Origin: Lusitaniella coriacea LEGE 07157
GTDB taxonomy: Bacteria; Cyanobacteriota; Cyanobacteriia; Cyanobacteriales; Spirulinaceae
NCBI RefSeq assembly: GCF_015207425.1
Contig: NZ_JADEWZ010000035.1
Span: 1-54,577, forward strand
Reading direction: 5' to 3'
DNA length: 54,577 nucleotides
Under the pieces are notes generated by a model, which saw only the letters and a list, made by a program, of their open reading frames with translations, was not told where the DNA came from and ran no database searches. A program made the translations under genes and the position numbers. Positions 1 to 8,652 of this stretch are shown here, piece after piece (the first letter of the stretch is position 1; the number at the start of each line of letters is the position of its first letter).

Positions 1-45
1 CCCCAGCTCCCCCCAACTTCCCCCTCTCCCCGTCTCCCTAAGTCA
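1..45. repeat. C-rich short-repeat tract
   Basis: Low-complexity run of CCCC, CTCC and GTCTCC words at the window edge. It is the same kind of sequence as the tandem GCGTCTCC repeats near 2.85 kb and 28.7 kb. No coding potential was seen. Confidence 0.45.
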
Positions 46-78
46 CAATTTAAATGAACAATAGCTTATCGCTGCTTT

Positions 79-1836
79 CTATTCTTTTCGCCAATTTTTG
101 ATATCCCAAGTATTGGCATCCCAAGGAGAGGGATCGATTCCTGTTAAACGATTGCTGACCCCATGAACTGTTGCTCGATTGACTAAAGGAATGAGTGCAA
201 CTTCTTTTGCTAACAACTCATCCATTTGCTTGAATAATTCGGCTCGTTTAGCGGGGTCGAGTTCGACGATCGCTTGTTGCCAAAGTTCGTCGTATTCAGG
301 ATTGCAGTAGCGCGCGTAATTCGGTTTTTGCCAGCCATTTTCCTTCTGAGAAACTTCATCGCACGTCCACCATTTCATGTGGGCTGCTGGGTCGGGACTG
401 TCGTTCCCCGTGCTGAACATTTGCAAGTCCGCATAAAAACTATTGACCGTATCCGTACTGGCAGTATCGCCGGAAAAGAAAACGCCGGGGTCGATGCTTT
501 TTAATTCCACATCCACGCCAATTTTTGCTAAAGACTGCTTGACGATTTCTTGTGTTTTCTGACGCACGGAATTAACAGAGGTTTGAAAGATCACTTTCAT
601 CTCAACGCCGTCTTTGTCGCGAGTGCCATCATTATTAGTATCTTTCCAACCCGCTTCATCAAGAAGCTGATTGGCTTTTTCTAAATTGAATTCGTAGGAA
701 ATTTTATCGGAGGCGAAGACTTTTGGCGTAACAAGAATTTGGGCAGTCGGGCGTGCTGTCGTACCATAGAGCTGATTGGAAATTGTTTCGCGATCGATCG
801 CGAAATTAAAAGCTTGGCGAACTTGGGGATCGCTGAAAAATGGATGAGGAAACTGAATACTCGCTCTTTCTCCGTCCTCTGTTACTTGATTGGGATCGGT
901 GAAATTCAATAAAATGCGTTCGACATAAGAGCCAAAATTAGCCATTACTTTTCCCTTTCCGCCTGCTTCCAATTCTTTGAGAATGGGCGCTTCAACTTGT
1001 AAGTTATAGGCATAATCTGCATCGCCCGTTTGCAAAACAGCACGAGCCGCAGAAGTGGCATCGCCTCCCCCTTTGAGTTCAATTCGCTTAAATAATTCTT
1101 CCGTCCCTTCCCTGAAAAATTCATTGGGTTCGAGAATAATAATATCCCCTGGCTTAAACTCAACGACTTTATAAGGACCCGTGCCAACCGGTTTTAAATT
1201 CTCCGCAGCTTCGCGGCTATTTGCACCGTTATAATTTTCAAAAATATGTTTGGGTAAAATCATGCCATTTTGCCCGGTAAAGGGAACCGACCAACCAGGA
1301 GTGACATCTTTAAAAGTAATTTTTACGGTGTGGGGATCGATCGCTTCAACCTTTTCAATATTGGCATAGTTTTCTAGGGTTGCGGCAGCGACTTCTGGAT
1401 TTGAAAGATACTCGTAGGTGAAGACGACATCTTCTGCGGTGAAGGGTGTGCCATCCGACCATTTAATGTCTTTTTTGAGCTTCCAAGTCACGCTTTTTCC
1501 GTCTTCTGCTAACCCTCCATTTTCTTGAGTGGGAATTTCTTCGGCTAAAAAGAGAACGAGTTTGTCGTTTTTGTCGTAACTGGCGAGGGGTTCGTAGGAC
1601 ATTCTCGCGCCATCGTAATCTTTAAACCCCGATGCGAGATGGGGATTGAGGATGGTGGGGGCTTGCCAATAGAGCATTCGCAGGGTATCGTCGGTTTGTT
1701 CCGTTGCGACGGCTGGGGTTTGTTGTTGAGACGAGGGTTCTTGGGGGTTGCACGCAGATACCGCGATCGCGCACCCTAAAGAAACAAGGACAATTGGCAA
1801 AAATAGACGACGAGTTCGCATTTTTTTAAAAGTCAC
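79..1836 (-). CDS. Peptide-type ABC transporter substrate-binding lipoprotein
   Basis: This 585-residue protein belongs to the family 5 (DppA/OppA-like) solute-binding proteins, which capture oligopeptides or related solutes outside the membrane for an ABC importer. Residues 1-29 form a lipoprotein signal with a basic start, a hydrophobic core and a lipobox ending AVSAC. The mature part opens with a Gln/Thr-rich linker and then shows family-type segments such as LRMLYWQAP, KWSDGTPFTAEDVVFTYEYL and VRQAFNFAIDRETI. Length is normal for the family. No permease or ATPase genes lie nearby, so this is an orphan binding protein and the substrate cannot be told. The ATG start is supported by the signal peptide. 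Confidence 0.9.
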   Translation of the reverse strand: MTFKKMRTRRLFLPIVLVSLGCAIAVSACNPQEPSSQQQTPAVATEQTDDTLRMLYWQAPTILNPHLASGFKDYDGARMSYEPLASYDKNDKLVLFLAEEIPTQENGGLAEDGKSVTWKLKKDIKWSDGTPFTAEDVVFTYEYLSNPEVAAATLENYANIEKVEAIDPHTVKITFKDVTPGWSVPFTGQNGMILPKHIFENYNGANSREAAENLKPVGTGPYKVVEFKPGDIIILEPNEFFREGTEELFKRIELKGGGDATSAARAVLQTGDADYAYNLQVEAPILKELEAGGKGKVMANFGSYVERILLNFTDPNQVTEDGERASIQFPHPFFSDPQVRQAFNFAIDRETISNQLYGTTARPTAQILVTPKVFASDKISYEFNLEKANQLLDEAGWKDTNNDGTRDKDGVEMKVIFQTSVNSVRQKTQEIVKQSLAKIGVDVELKSIDPGVFFSGDTASTDTVNSFYADLQMFSTGNDSPDPAAHMKWWTCDEVSQKENGWQKPNYARYCNPEYDELWQQAIVELDPAKRAELFKQMDELLAKEVALIPLVNRATVHGVSNRLTGIDPSPWDANTWDIKNWRKE

Positions 1837-1866
1837 GATTGAACACGTTTAACGTTTTAGCACGAG

Positions 1867-2817
1867 TTACCCTTCAATAGAGCGCTCAAAGCCCCCCACT
1901 TCAGACAAAACATAAAGGGGTCTACCCTTCACCTCTTCGTAAATTCGTCCGATATATTCCCCCAAAATGCCGATACTCACAAGCTGTACCGCGCCGAGGA
2001 AGAACACGGCAATCAAAATTGTGGCAAAACCCGTTAAAGGGGAGTCGGGGGCAATAATACGCCAGTACAGCACCATAAACGCCATGATTAATGCCACCAC
2101 TGCTGCAAATAACCCCACATAGGTGGAGAGGCGCAGGGGAACCCTGGAGAAGGAAATCAAGCCATTCATTGCGAAAGCAAAGGATTTCCCAAAGGTATAT
2201 TTAACCTCTCCGGAAAAGCGGGGATCTCGCTCGAAGCGAATTGCCGTTTGTTTGAACCCCACCCAGGAACGCAACCCGCGCACGTAGCGATTTTGTTCGG
2301 GCATTTTATTCAAAATATCTGCCACTTGGCGATCGATCAAGCAAAAGTCCCCGGTGTCGAGGGGAATCTCGATGTCTGCAAGGCGCTTGAGCAGGCGATA
2401 GAAGGCATAAGCGGGTAGGCGTTTCATCCACCCTTCTTTGTGGCGTTTGCTGCGTTGCGCGTAGACGACTTGGTAGCCTTGCTGCCATCTTTGGATCATC
2501 TCCAACGCCAATTCTGGGGGGTCTTGCAAGTCTGCATCCATGACAATAATTGCTTGTCCCCGCGCGAAGTTGAGTCCGGCAGTGACGGCGATTTGATGTC
2601 CAAAATTTCGTGCAAGACTGAGATAGCAAACGTGCGGGTCTTTGGCGTGCAAGTCTCGTAGGATAGAAAGGGTGCGATCGCGGCTACCATCGTTAATTAA
2701 AATAATTTCGACCTCTCCCTCTACGCGATCGCGCACTGCAACCAACCGCCGATACAATTGGGGAAGATTGCTCTCTTCGTTATAAACTGGAATGACAAAG
2801 GAATATTGAGGGATCAT
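1867..2817 (-). CDS. Family 2 glycosyltransferase, DPM1/GtrB-like, with C-terminal membrane helices
   Basis: The 316-residue product matches undecaprenyl/dolichol-phosphate sugar transferases, which load a sugar from a nucleotide donor onto a lipid carrier. Residues 5-15 (FVIPVYNEE) begin the GT-A fold. The metal-binding [10 protein letters not shown] motif lies near residue 93, followed by an RNR-less acceptor region. Two hydrophobic helices occupy roughly residues 230-300. I chose the ATG at 2817, not the longer frame to 2937, because the longer N-terminus is translated from repeat DNA ([10 protein letters not shown]). The Shine-Dalgarno AAAGGA six bases before this ATG is itself part of a dispersed repeat. 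Probable role is in envelope glycan or glycolipid assembly; the sugar is unknown. Confidence 0.88.
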   Translation of the reverse strand: MIPQYSFVIPVYNEESNLPQLYRRLVAVRDRVEGEVEIILINDGSRDRTLSILRDLHAKDPHVCYLSLARNFGHQIAVTAGLNFARGQAIIVMDADLQDPPELALEMIQRWQQGYQVVYAQRSKRHKEGWMKRLPAYAFYRLLKRLADIEIPLDTGDFCLIDRQVADILNKMPEQNRYVRGLRSWVGFKQTAIRFERDPRFSGEVKYTFGKSFAFAMNGLISFSRVPLRLSTYVGLFAAVVALIMAFMVLYWRIIAPDSPLTGFATILIAVFFLGAVQLVSIGILGEYIGRIYEEVKGRPLYVLSEVGGFERSIEG

Positions 2818-2900
2818 ATCAAATCCTTTAAATTGCCCATCATGAAAATTCACTGTGTCTCCGCGTCTCCGCGTCTCCGTGTCCCCCCATCCCCGTGTCA
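2816..2900 (+). repeat. Dispersed repeat, copy 1 (ATATCAAATCC element plus CTCC tail)
   Basis: One of four related copies in the window (others near 8597, 32101 and 40187). The core reads ATATCAAATCCTT, AAATTGCCCAT, then ATGAAAATTCAC, followed by GTGTCTCC/GCGTCTCC tandem words. Read on the minus strand, the end of the element gives AAAGGATTTGATATG, which is the ribosome-binding site and start codon of the glycosyltransferase gene. Confidence 0.75.
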
Positions 2901-2951
2901 GTCCTAACCAGGGCGATTCAAACGGATATCGTATCATGGGGAATGGATATC

Positions 2952-3995
2952 CTAACGCGCGGCGTACAAAGCTGCCCCGATGAGTCCCACTTTCGGATTG
3001 AGAACCACTCGAACGGGAATAGATTCGAGGAGATTTCGCACTCGTCCTTTAGCGCAAAACGCTTCAACAAAATCCTCCTGTTGCAGCAGAGGCAAAATTT
3101 TCGGGGCAATTCCTCCCGTAATATAGAGTCCGTTATAGGGTAAGAGTTTGAGGGCGAGATTTCCCGCTTCCGCACCGTAAGCACGAACAAAACACTGCAT
3201 TGCTTGAGTACACAAAGGATCTGATTTTTCTAGGGCAACTTGGGAAATTTTAGCAGCGAGATCGATTTGGGAATTTTCCTGATTCCATTGGGTAAACGCT
3301 TCAGTGAGGGCGGGGGATTCGTCTTCGGGGGCGCGATCGCGCAAAAACCGATAAATCGCTACAATACCTTGACCGGAAATCACCCGTTCTGCTGACACGC
3401 GATCGCGTCCATCGCATTTTTTGATATGTTCCAAAAGCTGAAACTCCAGCGCAGAACGGGGTGCAAAGTCTGCGTGTCCCCCCTCCGTCGCAAAAACGCG
3501 ATACCCATCGGGAAAGGGGAGCAAAAAGGCTTGCCCCAAACCCGTTCCCGCACCAATGACGGCAATAGGCGCATTTTCTTGCGGTTTGCCCTCCTGCAAG
3601 TTTGCCTTATCCCGTGGGGACAACCCCAAAATGCCATACCCAATCGCCGCGAAGTCGTTGATCAGTTGCACTTGGGGAATCTCCAATTCCCTCTCCAAGC
3701 GGGAAGTCTCTAAAATCCAATTGAGGTTCGTGAGTTTTGAAGTATTCTCCGTGACAGGCCCTGCAATGCCAAAACAGGCTTTTTCAGGATTGAATTCGCC
3801 TCCCCCTAACCCAGAAGCAGTTGCCAGAAATTCGCGAACCATCGGCACCAAATCGGAAAAATCCTGACTGGCGTAAGTTTCCTCGTGCAACGTTTTTTGT
3901 TGGGGGAGCGTTCCCGCCGCCTCTGGGGATTCGGAATCAACCAAGCGCAGGATTGTTTTTGTGCCGCCAATGTCTCCAGCCAGGAGAATACTCAT
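2952..3995 (-). CDS. glk: Glucokinase
   Basis: The protein phosphorylates glucose with ATP to give glucose-6-phosphate in the cytoplasm. The N-terminus [11 protein letters not shown] is the phosphate-1 loop of the glucokinase (non-ROK, proteobacterial-type) family. Further features are CFGIAGPV near residue 80, [11 protein letters not shown] near 115, the [11 protein letters not shown] phosphate-2 loop near 150 and the EGGHADFAP sugar-binding segment near 172. Length of about 347 residues is normal. I chose the ATG at 3995, not a TTG six bases upstream. The gene starts only a few bases after the end of pyrB, so the two are probably cotranscribed although functionally unrelated. Confidence 0.92.
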   Translation of the reverse strand: MSILLAGDIGGTKTILRLVDSESPEAAGTLPQQKTLHEETYASQDFSDLVPMVREFLATASGLGGGEFNPEKACFGIAGPVTENTSKLTNLNWILETSRLERELEIPQVQLINDFAAIGYGILGLSPRDKANLQEGKPQENAPIAVIGAGTGLGQAFLLPFPDGYRVFATEGGHADFAPRSALEFQLLEHIKKCDGRDRVSAERVISGQGIVAIYRFLRDRAPEDESPALTEAFTQWNQENSQIDLAAKISQVALEKSDPLCTQAMQCFVRAYGAEAGNLALKLLPYNGLYITGGIAPKILPLLQQEDFVEAFCAKGRVRNLLESIPVRVVLNPKVGLIGAALYAAR

Positions 3996-4001
3996 AAGCA
4001 A

Positions 4002-5009
4002 TTAGTTGTACTCGTTCGCTTTGCTATAACCCAACAAATATAATAGTGCCATCCGCACCGCGACTCCATTGGTCACCTGCTGGGAAATTAAACTCAAGTT
4101 GGGATCGTCCATGAGATCGGAACTAATTTCTACACCGCGATTGGCAGGGCCGGGATGCAGAATCTTGACATCCGGCTGGCAGGGTTTGAGCCGATCGCGC
4201 GTAATCCCATACTGTTGGTGATATTCCCGCAAACTGGGCAATAGGTTTTGCGCCATCCGTTCTTTTTGCAAGCGCAAAGTCATCACAAAATCGGCTCCTT
4301 CAAGGGCAGTAGCGAGGTTCCAATGAATGAATAGTTTGCCGTTCGGCGCGTCGGGAAGGGTGTCGAGAAAGAGCTTGGGGAGTAGGGTTGGCGGCGCGGC
4401 TAAATGCACTTGCGCCCCGGCTGCGGTTAAGCTCCAAATATTAGAACGGGCGACTCGCGAGTGCAAAATATCTCCAACAATAGCAATTTTTTTCCCTTTT
4501 AATTGTTCGAGGGTGGGGTTGTTGGGATTGAGCAGCGAACAGAGGGTAAAAAGATCGAGTAAGGCTTGGGAAGGGTGTTCGTGCTGTCCATCTCCGGCGT
4601 TTAGAATGCTGGTTCCCGATTGAAGGCGATCCATCTCCTGCGCGATCGCGAGGGGAACGCCAGCCGCTTGATGGCGCACCACCAGGATATCCGCGCCCAT
4701 TGCCAAGTAGGTTTTGGCGGTGTCTAAAATGGTTTCTCCTTTGGTTAAGGAAGAGGTTCCGGGGGCAAAATTGAGGATATCTGCGGAGAGTCGCTTGGCT
4801 GCTAGCTCAAAACTGCTGCGCGTGCGCGTTGACGGCTCAAAAAATAAATTGGCAACAACTTGTCCTTGGAGTGCGGGAACTTTCTTCGTGCGGCGCGAGA
4901 GGACTTCGCGGAAGCTTGCTGCGGTTTGAAGAATGGTGTTGTATTCGTCGGGCATGAAATCGACGAGAGAGAGGATGTGGCGGCGCGTCCAGGTGATTGT
5001 TTTAGGCAT
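4002..5009 (-). CDS. pyrB: Aspartate carbamoyltransferase catalytic subunit
   Basis: Joins carbamoyl phosphate and aspartate to carbamoyl-aspartate, the committed step of pyrimidine synthesis. The carbamoyl-phosphate loop STRTRSSFE lies near residue 58, the HPSQALLD motif near 143 and the [11 protein letters not shown] segment near 285. At 335 residues it is the usual bacterial catalytic chain. No regulatory pyrI gene is adjacent, as is normal in cyanobacteria. The ATG at 5009 is preceded by no strong Shine-Dalgarno sequence. glk follows after six bases, suggesting a shared transcript. Confidence 0.95.
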   Translation of the reverse strand: MPKTITWTRRHILSLVDFMPDEYNTILQTAASFREVLSRRTKKVPALQGQVVANLFFEPSTRTRSSFELAAKRLSADILNFAPGTSSLTKGETILDTAKTYLAMGADILVVRHQAAGVPLAIAQEMDRLQSGTSILNAGDGQHEHPSQALLDLFTLCSLLNPNNPTLEQLKGKKIAIVGDILHSRVARSNIWSLTAAGAQVHLAAPPTLLPKLFLDTLPDAPNGKLFIHWNLATALEGADFVMTLRLQKERMAQNLLPSLREYHQQYGITRDRLKPCQPDVKILHPGPANRGVEISSDLMDDPNLSLISQQVTNGVAVRMALLYLLGYSKANEYN

Positions 5010-5398
5010 AACAGTCAGGGATTTTTAGAAAATTCAGAGGGGCAATAGTATAGGGACGCGATCGCGCGATCGATTACAATTCGCGATCGATTCGCCCATA
5101 CTGTCTTTTCAGCTTGCGAATGGGACTTTCGGGATTAAAGGGTCTGTTCTTAGTTTGCCAAATTCTGCTTGCGCACCCTGTTACTCGATCTCGCGCACCC
5201 CTTTTGTTTTGGCATTAACCCTCTATCTTTGCAGAAAAACGACACTCTATTATCTATGCCGCGTTATTCTCTGCACAGATAAATTTTAGACTGAATTTTC
5301 GCTCGCGGTATGAGTTTGCTTGTGATGAGTTCCGGTTAATCTTTGTACAGGACAAAAAATAGATCGGTAAGAAATCACCGTTAAACCTTGCTATTTCC
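5010..5398. other. Intergenic region without a supported gene
   Basis: A HIP1 cluster (overlapping GCGATCGC/CGCGATCG words) lies at 5058-5095, at the edge of the HIP1-free island that follows. A 66-codon open frame at 5254-5454 runs into repeat DNA and has no homology I recognise, so it is not called. Confidence 0.5.
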
Positions 5399-5486
5399 GT
5401 AGGTTGGTGTTGAGCGAGAGCGAAACCCAACACAATGGTTATGAGTTTTTTCAATGTTAGGTTTTATTTCATTTAACCCAACCTAC
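5399..5486. repeat. MITE-like repeat with GTAGGTTGG ends
   Basis: About 88 bp bounded by GTAGGTTGG at the left and CCAACCTAC at the right, a perfect 9-bp terminal inverted repeat. The left half contains the GAGCGAAACCCAAC word frequent in cyanobacterial intergenic repeats. No open frame for a transposase is present, so it would be non-autonomous. It marks the left edge of the nuclease-ParA island. Confidence 0.6.
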
Positions 5487-5591
5487 AAAAGCTGACACGG
5501 TGACGTGGAGAAGTTTTTACAATGAGCAATCAAGAAAATCTGATATTACTAAATCATTGATACTGGGTTGATTACTGATTGCTTTAATGCT

Positions 5592-6281
5592 TTAACTCTC
5601 ATTCGTACTGAGTAGTTTAACCAAATCGCTTTTTTTGAACTTGCTGTATCCAGAAAATCCCCGTTTCTTTGCCATCTTCTTCAGATCGCTGGTGGTAAAA
5701 GTATTGAGCAAGGCTACATCTGTAATCACATCGGGCAGAGGCTCTGGCGTTGTATAAAAAACTTCCTTGAATATCTTTAACTTCGCTCCTCTAGTGATGC
5801 CACATTTCAGCTTTGTAACATCCATTAAACTTTCTTTCCAGTACTTTCGAGGGGCGCTATCAATTCTCTCCGTTGCTGTCGCTGTTTTAACCCCTTTGAG
5901 AGGATTGACCGAACGACGAGTGAGATAATCAATTGCCATTTTTATTTCGTCTCGACTGGCTTTTGCTAAGTTGATGCTTGGCGTTTTTTCTTGAGCTAAA
6001 ATTTTCGCAGAGTGCTGAGTTTTTTCCGAGTCATCAGCAATAATGCACCATACTTTCTCTATTCCTGCTTCTTCCGCCGCCGCGAAAATAAACCCATTTG
6101 CAACTACTTTAAATTCTTCAGCCTCGGTTTGTCTGACAATCAAAGGAATCCAATTACGACCGCCTGCTTCATTAATTGCTTTTGCTGCGCCATCGATTAG
6201 AAATTCGTGGGTTTCTATCGGATCTTCGGTGATGATTTCATCAAGGTAGATGTGTAATAACTTACCAATTTCTTGTTTCAT
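5592..6281 (-). CDS. ParB-like protein with C-terminal Rho-N/SAP-type domain
   Basis: A 229-residue protein. Residues about 25-90 (EAGGRNWIPLIVRQT, then VVANGFIFAAAEEAGIEKVWCII) have the order of strands and helix of a ParB/sulfiredoxin-like domain, but the GERRxRA signature of classical ParB is replaced by NGFIFAA. The C-terminus (LNTFTTSDLKKMAKKRGFSGYSKFKKSDLV) resembles the Rho N-terminal or SAP helical nucleic-acid-binding module. Its ATG overlaps the stop codon of the upstream ParA-like gene by one base, so the two are translationally coupled. I infer a ParA/ParB-like pair, either a partition relic or part of a mobile or defence element. No HIP1 site occurs in the gene, unlike its neighbours. 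Confidence 0.7.
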   Translation of the reverse strand: MKQEIGKLLHIYLDEIITEDPIETHEFLIDGAAKAINEAGGRNWIPLIVRQTEAEEFKVVANGFIFAAAEEAGIEKVWCIIADDSEKTQHSAKILAQEKTPSINLAKASRDEIKMAIDYLTRRSVNPLKGVKTATATERIDSAPRKYWKESLMDVTKLKCGITRGAKLKIFKEVFYTTPEPLPDVITDVALLNTFTTSDLKKMAKKRGFSGYSKFKKSDLVKLLSTNES

Positions 6282-7645
6282 TACAGAAAGTATTCCTTCA
6301 CTAGATGACGATAATATTCGCGTGCCTTTTTACTGCTAAAGACAGCCGGACGGCTGGAAAATGCGGCGGAGGCAATATGAGCATAGCTCGGCAACTCAAA
6401 AATATCTAAATTTTTATTTGATGGCTTATATTTTGGAAAGAAAAAGTGCAACAAATCGACTTTATGTTGTCTTTTCGCTTGTTTAATGATTGATTCAATG
6501 GCTTTTTGTGCTTTTTCTTTTCCTGTAGGAGTTATTTGCTCCCCGTTGAAAAAGATGGGTAGTGGGGTTGGGTTGGCGAGTTCTTTATGAAACTCGCGAC
6601 GAGATTCACCCAGTTCTGGGAATGTTGTTCTCATTGCCATCGCTGCATTTTTAAACGAAGCGATTCCATTGTGTTTTGATGGCATTAAAATTACATCTCC
6701 AGCGACGATTGCTTCCTTGGTAAAATCGCTCATGCCGGGGGGAAAATCAATCAAAATATAGTCATATTCATTCTTGAGTTGTATTAAAGACTGTCGAAGA
6801 ATTCCTGCTTTTTGCTGAGAAATATCACCTGTTAGAAATTTCTCATCGGCAGGAATAATGTCAAACCCATACTCCACATCACTCTTGACTTGTAATCGAT
6901 ACTTGGAAATAACATCTTGAATGTTTTGGTTTTTATGATCTTGGAAAAAATCAAATAAGCTCAATGAGCTAGGTTTGACTTCAAGAAGGTCTGTTAGGTC
7001 TTTTTGGTTGGGATCGAAATCAACAACTAAGACTTTTTTGTTGAATCCAACAGGAGAGGGTAAAGAGAGGATACCAGCTAGGTTTATTGTCGTCGTCGTT
7101 TTACCAACGCCGCCCTTATTATTGTAGAGGGTAACGGATAAAGCTCGCTCCTCATTTTCAATATATTTCTTGAGAAGGGCAATTTTCTCATCAATGTTTT
7201 CTGCCGTTAATGCTAGATTTTGAGTGAAGGGGTAAACAACACGACCGTGCCTCCGAAAAAGTTGAATATTGTTTGCGTTGGTCAGTATAGCCCATTTTGC
7301 ACTTCCACAATTGACAGCAGAGGGGAGAAGATATCTTTTGACTTGTTGAACTGCATTGTTATAAGGCGTTGTTTGCGAACTGATATTAAGATTTCTTTTT
7401 TTGAGTTCAATAATTAAATAAGCACCCTGTTTTGTGTGGGAGAAATTATCATCAGGCGTATTTCTCCGGACTGCCATATCAACAGCATCACTGCCTCTCC
7501 CTGTTGAATATGCCTGACAAATCTCGTCTATCTCAAAACCGAAAAAAGGTAAGATGGCTCCGCACATCAATTTAGTAGCTATTTCTGGTTCGTTTGCATC
7601 GGTAGATAAGGACAACCATGCTTTTTTGAGGTCTGAGTCTGCCAT
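6281..7645 (-). CDS. Fusion protein: HsdR-N-like nuclease domain plus ParA-type ATPase
   Basis: From the chosen ATG the product has 454 residues. Residues about 12-150 resemble the N-terminal domain of type I restriction R subunits: SDAVDMAVRR, then an IIELKKRN segment (a D...ExK arrangement as in PD-(D/E)xK nucleases), then WAILTNANNIQLFR. Residues about 165-454 are a ParA/MinD-type ATPase with the deviant Walker A KGGVGKTTTTINLAG, VLVVDFDPN and YDYILIDFPPG. The ATPase would act as a nucleotide-dependent switch on DNA. A GTG start at 7759 would add 38 residues; neither start has a clear ribosome-binding site. The downstream ParB-like gene overlaps by one base. Composition is AT-rich and free of HIP1 sites, suggesting acquisition. 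Confidence 0.8.
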   Translation of the reverse strand: MADSDLKKAWLSLSTDANEPEIATKLMCGAILPFFGFEIDEICQAYSTGRGSDAVDMAVRRNTPDDNFSHTKQGAYLIIELKKRNLNISSQTTPYNNAVQQVKRYLLPSAVNCGSAKWAILTNANNIQLFRRHGRVVYPFTQNLALTAENIDEKIALLKKYIENEERALSVTLYNNKGGVGKTTTTINLAGILSLPSPVGFNKKVLVVDFDPNQKDLTDLLEVKPSSLSLFDFFQDHKNQNIQDVISKYRLQVKSDVEYGFDIIPADEKFLTGDISQQKAGILRQSLIQLKNEYDYILIDFPPGMSDFTKEAIVAGDVILMPSKHNGIASFKNAAMAMRTTFPELGESRREFHKELANPTPLPIFFNGEQITPTGKEKAQKAIESIIKQAKRQHKVDLLHFFFPKYKPSNKNLDIFELPSYAHIASAAFSSRPAVFSSKKAREYYRHLVKEYFL

Positions 7646-7886
7646 AGTGGATAAATTTGTGAGAAAGCGACTACAATCATCTTTACATAGGATCGAAGTG
7701 TCATGGCAAAAATACGCAACTTGATGCGATTTTTTTGTGATTCTCGCTCGATTCTTCACAATTGAGGATGTCGCGCGATCGCGCGCGCAATACTTTTAAT
7801 TAAAAATGTCCTGAAGCGTAACAAACCCTCCTGAAGAGTAATAGTACATTCGCGATCGCGCGACATCACTAACCAGGAAGGCTCCC

Positions 7887-8495
7887 ATGCAGGATATTAA
7901 AGATTATTTCGCACAATTCGGAACGTTATTTTCCCCATCAGCCGCAACAGAAGCCAAGGTTTCTCCTCGCCGTTTGACCTATCTCCTTGCGGGATCGCTA
8001 ATTGTCAGTTTGAGCGGTTGCCAATTTTCGACTCCGAACAGTTTGTCAGTCCTCTCTCCTGATGCTCAAGTCGCAACGCAATTGACAAACACTAAAGCCC
8101 AGACTGAATCAGAAACCGAACCCACTCAGAAAGCGGATGTCCCCGTTGCGAACGCTCAAATATTTTTCCCCGATGGCAACTGCGAAACCCTCGTTCCCGA
8201 AAAAATTGCGGTTCCGGTGGGAACATCTCTCGATAGCGCGATCGCGAAATTGATGGAAAAATCCGTAGGAAATGGTTTGGATGTGGCGGGATATCGCATT
8301 GATGTCGATTCTGCCAACGGTTTAGCAACGGTTGATTTTCGCCTTTCTCCCGATAGTCCGCGTCAGTTTATTTCCCTTTCTCAGTGCGAGCAGTTTGCGC
8401 TATTTGGCAGTTTGCGCAAAACCCTAACGGAAAATTCCCAGTGGAGTGTGAAAGATGTGCGCTTTACCGAACAGGGACAGGAATTGACCTTTTAA
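7887..8495 (+). CDS. Lipoprotein with GerMN-type domain
   Basis: A 202-residue exported protein. A hydrophobic segment at residues about 31-45 ends in a lipobox, VSLSGC, so the mature protein would be lipid-anchored after a rather long N-terminal tail. After a Thr/Glu-rich linker, residues about 90-202 fit the GerMN (sporulation and germination) domain: IFFPDGNCETLVPE, then AIAKLMEKS and a final SVKDVRFTEQGQEL. In cyanobacteria such proteins are envelope proteins of unknown role. The gene stands alone, divergent from the nuclease-ParA gene. HIP1 sites return here. Confidence 0.75.
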   Translation: MQDIKDYFAQFGTLFSPSAATEAKVSPRRLTYLLAGSLIVSLSGCQFSTPNSLSVLSPDAQVATQLTNTKAQTESETEPTQKADVPVANAQIFFPDGNCETLVPEKIAVPVGTSLDSAIAKLMEKSVGNGLDVAGYRIDVDSANGLATVDFRLSPDSPRQFISLSQCEQFALFGSLRKTLTENSQWSVKDVRFTEQGQELTF

Positions 8496-8520
8496 GCTCG
8501 ATAACGAGTCTTATTCACAA

Positions 8521-8546
8521 GCTCTCTCCAAGGGTTGGGAGAGGGA
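8521..8546. other. Hairpin downstream of the GerMN gene
   Basis: CTCTCTCCAA, a three-base loop GGG, then TTGGGAGAG form a near-perfect inverted repeat 25 bases after the stop codon. There is no following T-run, so it may be a repeat relic or an RNA 3'-end structure, not a full intrinsic terminator. Confidence 0.4.
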
Positions 8547-8596
8547 AGAATAGATACAGTAGAATGTGGGTTTGAAGCTTCTAATCCGCATTAAGC

Positions 8597-8634
8597 GTGA
8601 ATTTTTATGATGGGCAATTTGAAGGATTTGATAT
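8597..8634 (-). repeat. Dispersed repeat, copy 2
   Basis: The plus strand reads GTGAATTTTTATGATGGG, then CAATTTGAAGGATTTGATAT, the reverse complement of copy 1. The CTCC tail is missing. It lies just past the 3' end of the LpxB-related gene. Confidence 0.7.
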
Positions 8635-8652
8635 AACTAACTAAATTTTTAG

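Noticed and set aside
2818-2937. N-terminal extension of the glycosyltransferase
   Set aside because: The extra 40 residues are encoded by the dispersed repeat and CTCC words, while a good ribosome-binding site precedes the internal ATG at 2817.
5254-5454. 66-codon minus-strand frame
   Set aside because: Its start lies inside the GTAGGTTGG repeat and no domain is visible beyond a short hydrophobic start.
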